DNA of 64,000 nt from Prochilodus magdalenae (Eukaryota; Chordata; Actinopteri; Characiformes; Prochilodontidae). Below are positions 63,779 through 64,000 of the stretch, in pieces. The stretch is taken from NCBI GenBank assembly GCA_024036415.1, contig JAMWET010000660.1:12501-76500 (forward strand), read 5' to 3'. The position numbers and the translations under genes are program-made. The notes under the pieces were generated by a model. The model saw only the letters and a program-made list of their open reading frames with translations. It searched no databases and had not been told where the DNA came from. The first letter of the stretch is position 1, and the number at the start of each line of letters is the position of its first letter.

Positions 63779-64000
63779 GAATTAATTTACAGAAGACATG
63801 CTGAGACGCCTGTTTACTTATCTATTTACTCTTTTATTTATTGTATGTTTGTTTGTTGGTTTATGAGGTGCTTTTGAAGCAGGTGCTCCTCCAGCTGAGT
63901 GCCCTTTAAGGCACCCAGCCTGGAGCATTCTGGGAGCTGGGGTTCTTGGTGGATATGGCTCTAAGCTAGCACTACCGCTGTCCTCTACAGGTAGCAAGTG
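63779..64000. other. window end, unrecognised sequence
   Basis: About 220 bp of mixed composition from 63850 on, without a gene in the visible part. Confidence 0.4.

Overview
This window looks like part of a ray-finned (teleost) fish chromosome. The base composition is AT-rich with very abundant dinucleotide microsatellites. There are many Tc1-like transposon copies at different stages of decay, fish-type LINE 3' tails and a SINE-like repeat. The single host protein-coding exon is a near-perfect vertebrate neurexophilin-1. An ostariophysan such as a characiform or catfish fits the repeat content, but that is an impression and not a proof.

Host gene: one confident coding exon was found, the terminal exon of nxph1 (39242-40006, + strand). 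It has a clean 3' splice site before it, and a roughly 1.4 kb 3' UTR after it ending at an AATAAA at 41422. It encodes 254 residues: the propeptide, a basic cleavage site, and the glycosylated six-cysteine C-terminal part of the secreted alpha-neurexin ligand. The signal-peptide exon was not found, so positions 1-39241 are read as the 3' part of a long nxph1 intron. Positions after about 41440 are intergenic.

Layout. 1-39 kb: intronic DNA with microsatellites, an intact Tc1-like element (5069-6671), several MITE families, a three-copy tandem repeat around a CT microsatellite (25764-26745) and LINE tails (32-33 kb). 39-41.4 kb: nxph1 exon and 3' UTR. 41.5-61.3 kb: a SINE-like copy, more Tc1-like relics (42318-42975, 45147-46215, 54820-55690, 57775-58305, 59733-61309), a 0.7 kb polypurine tract (51.2-51.9 kb), and several complex unique stretches that could be conserved noncoding elements. 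61.8-63.8 kb: a composite tandem-repeat block made of a short GTTGCTA-type minisatellite, a ~164 bp satellite-like array, and trinucleotide repeats.

The most noteworthy item is the Tc1-like transposon at 5069-6671. It has 206 bp terminal inverted repeats that appear identical, TA target duplications, and an uninterrupted 340-residue DD34E transposase, which together indicate recent insertion and possible activity. I found no convincing novel multi-gene system. No tRNA, rRNA or CRISPR was seen. Most other long reading frames are low-complexity repeats or antisense shadows.
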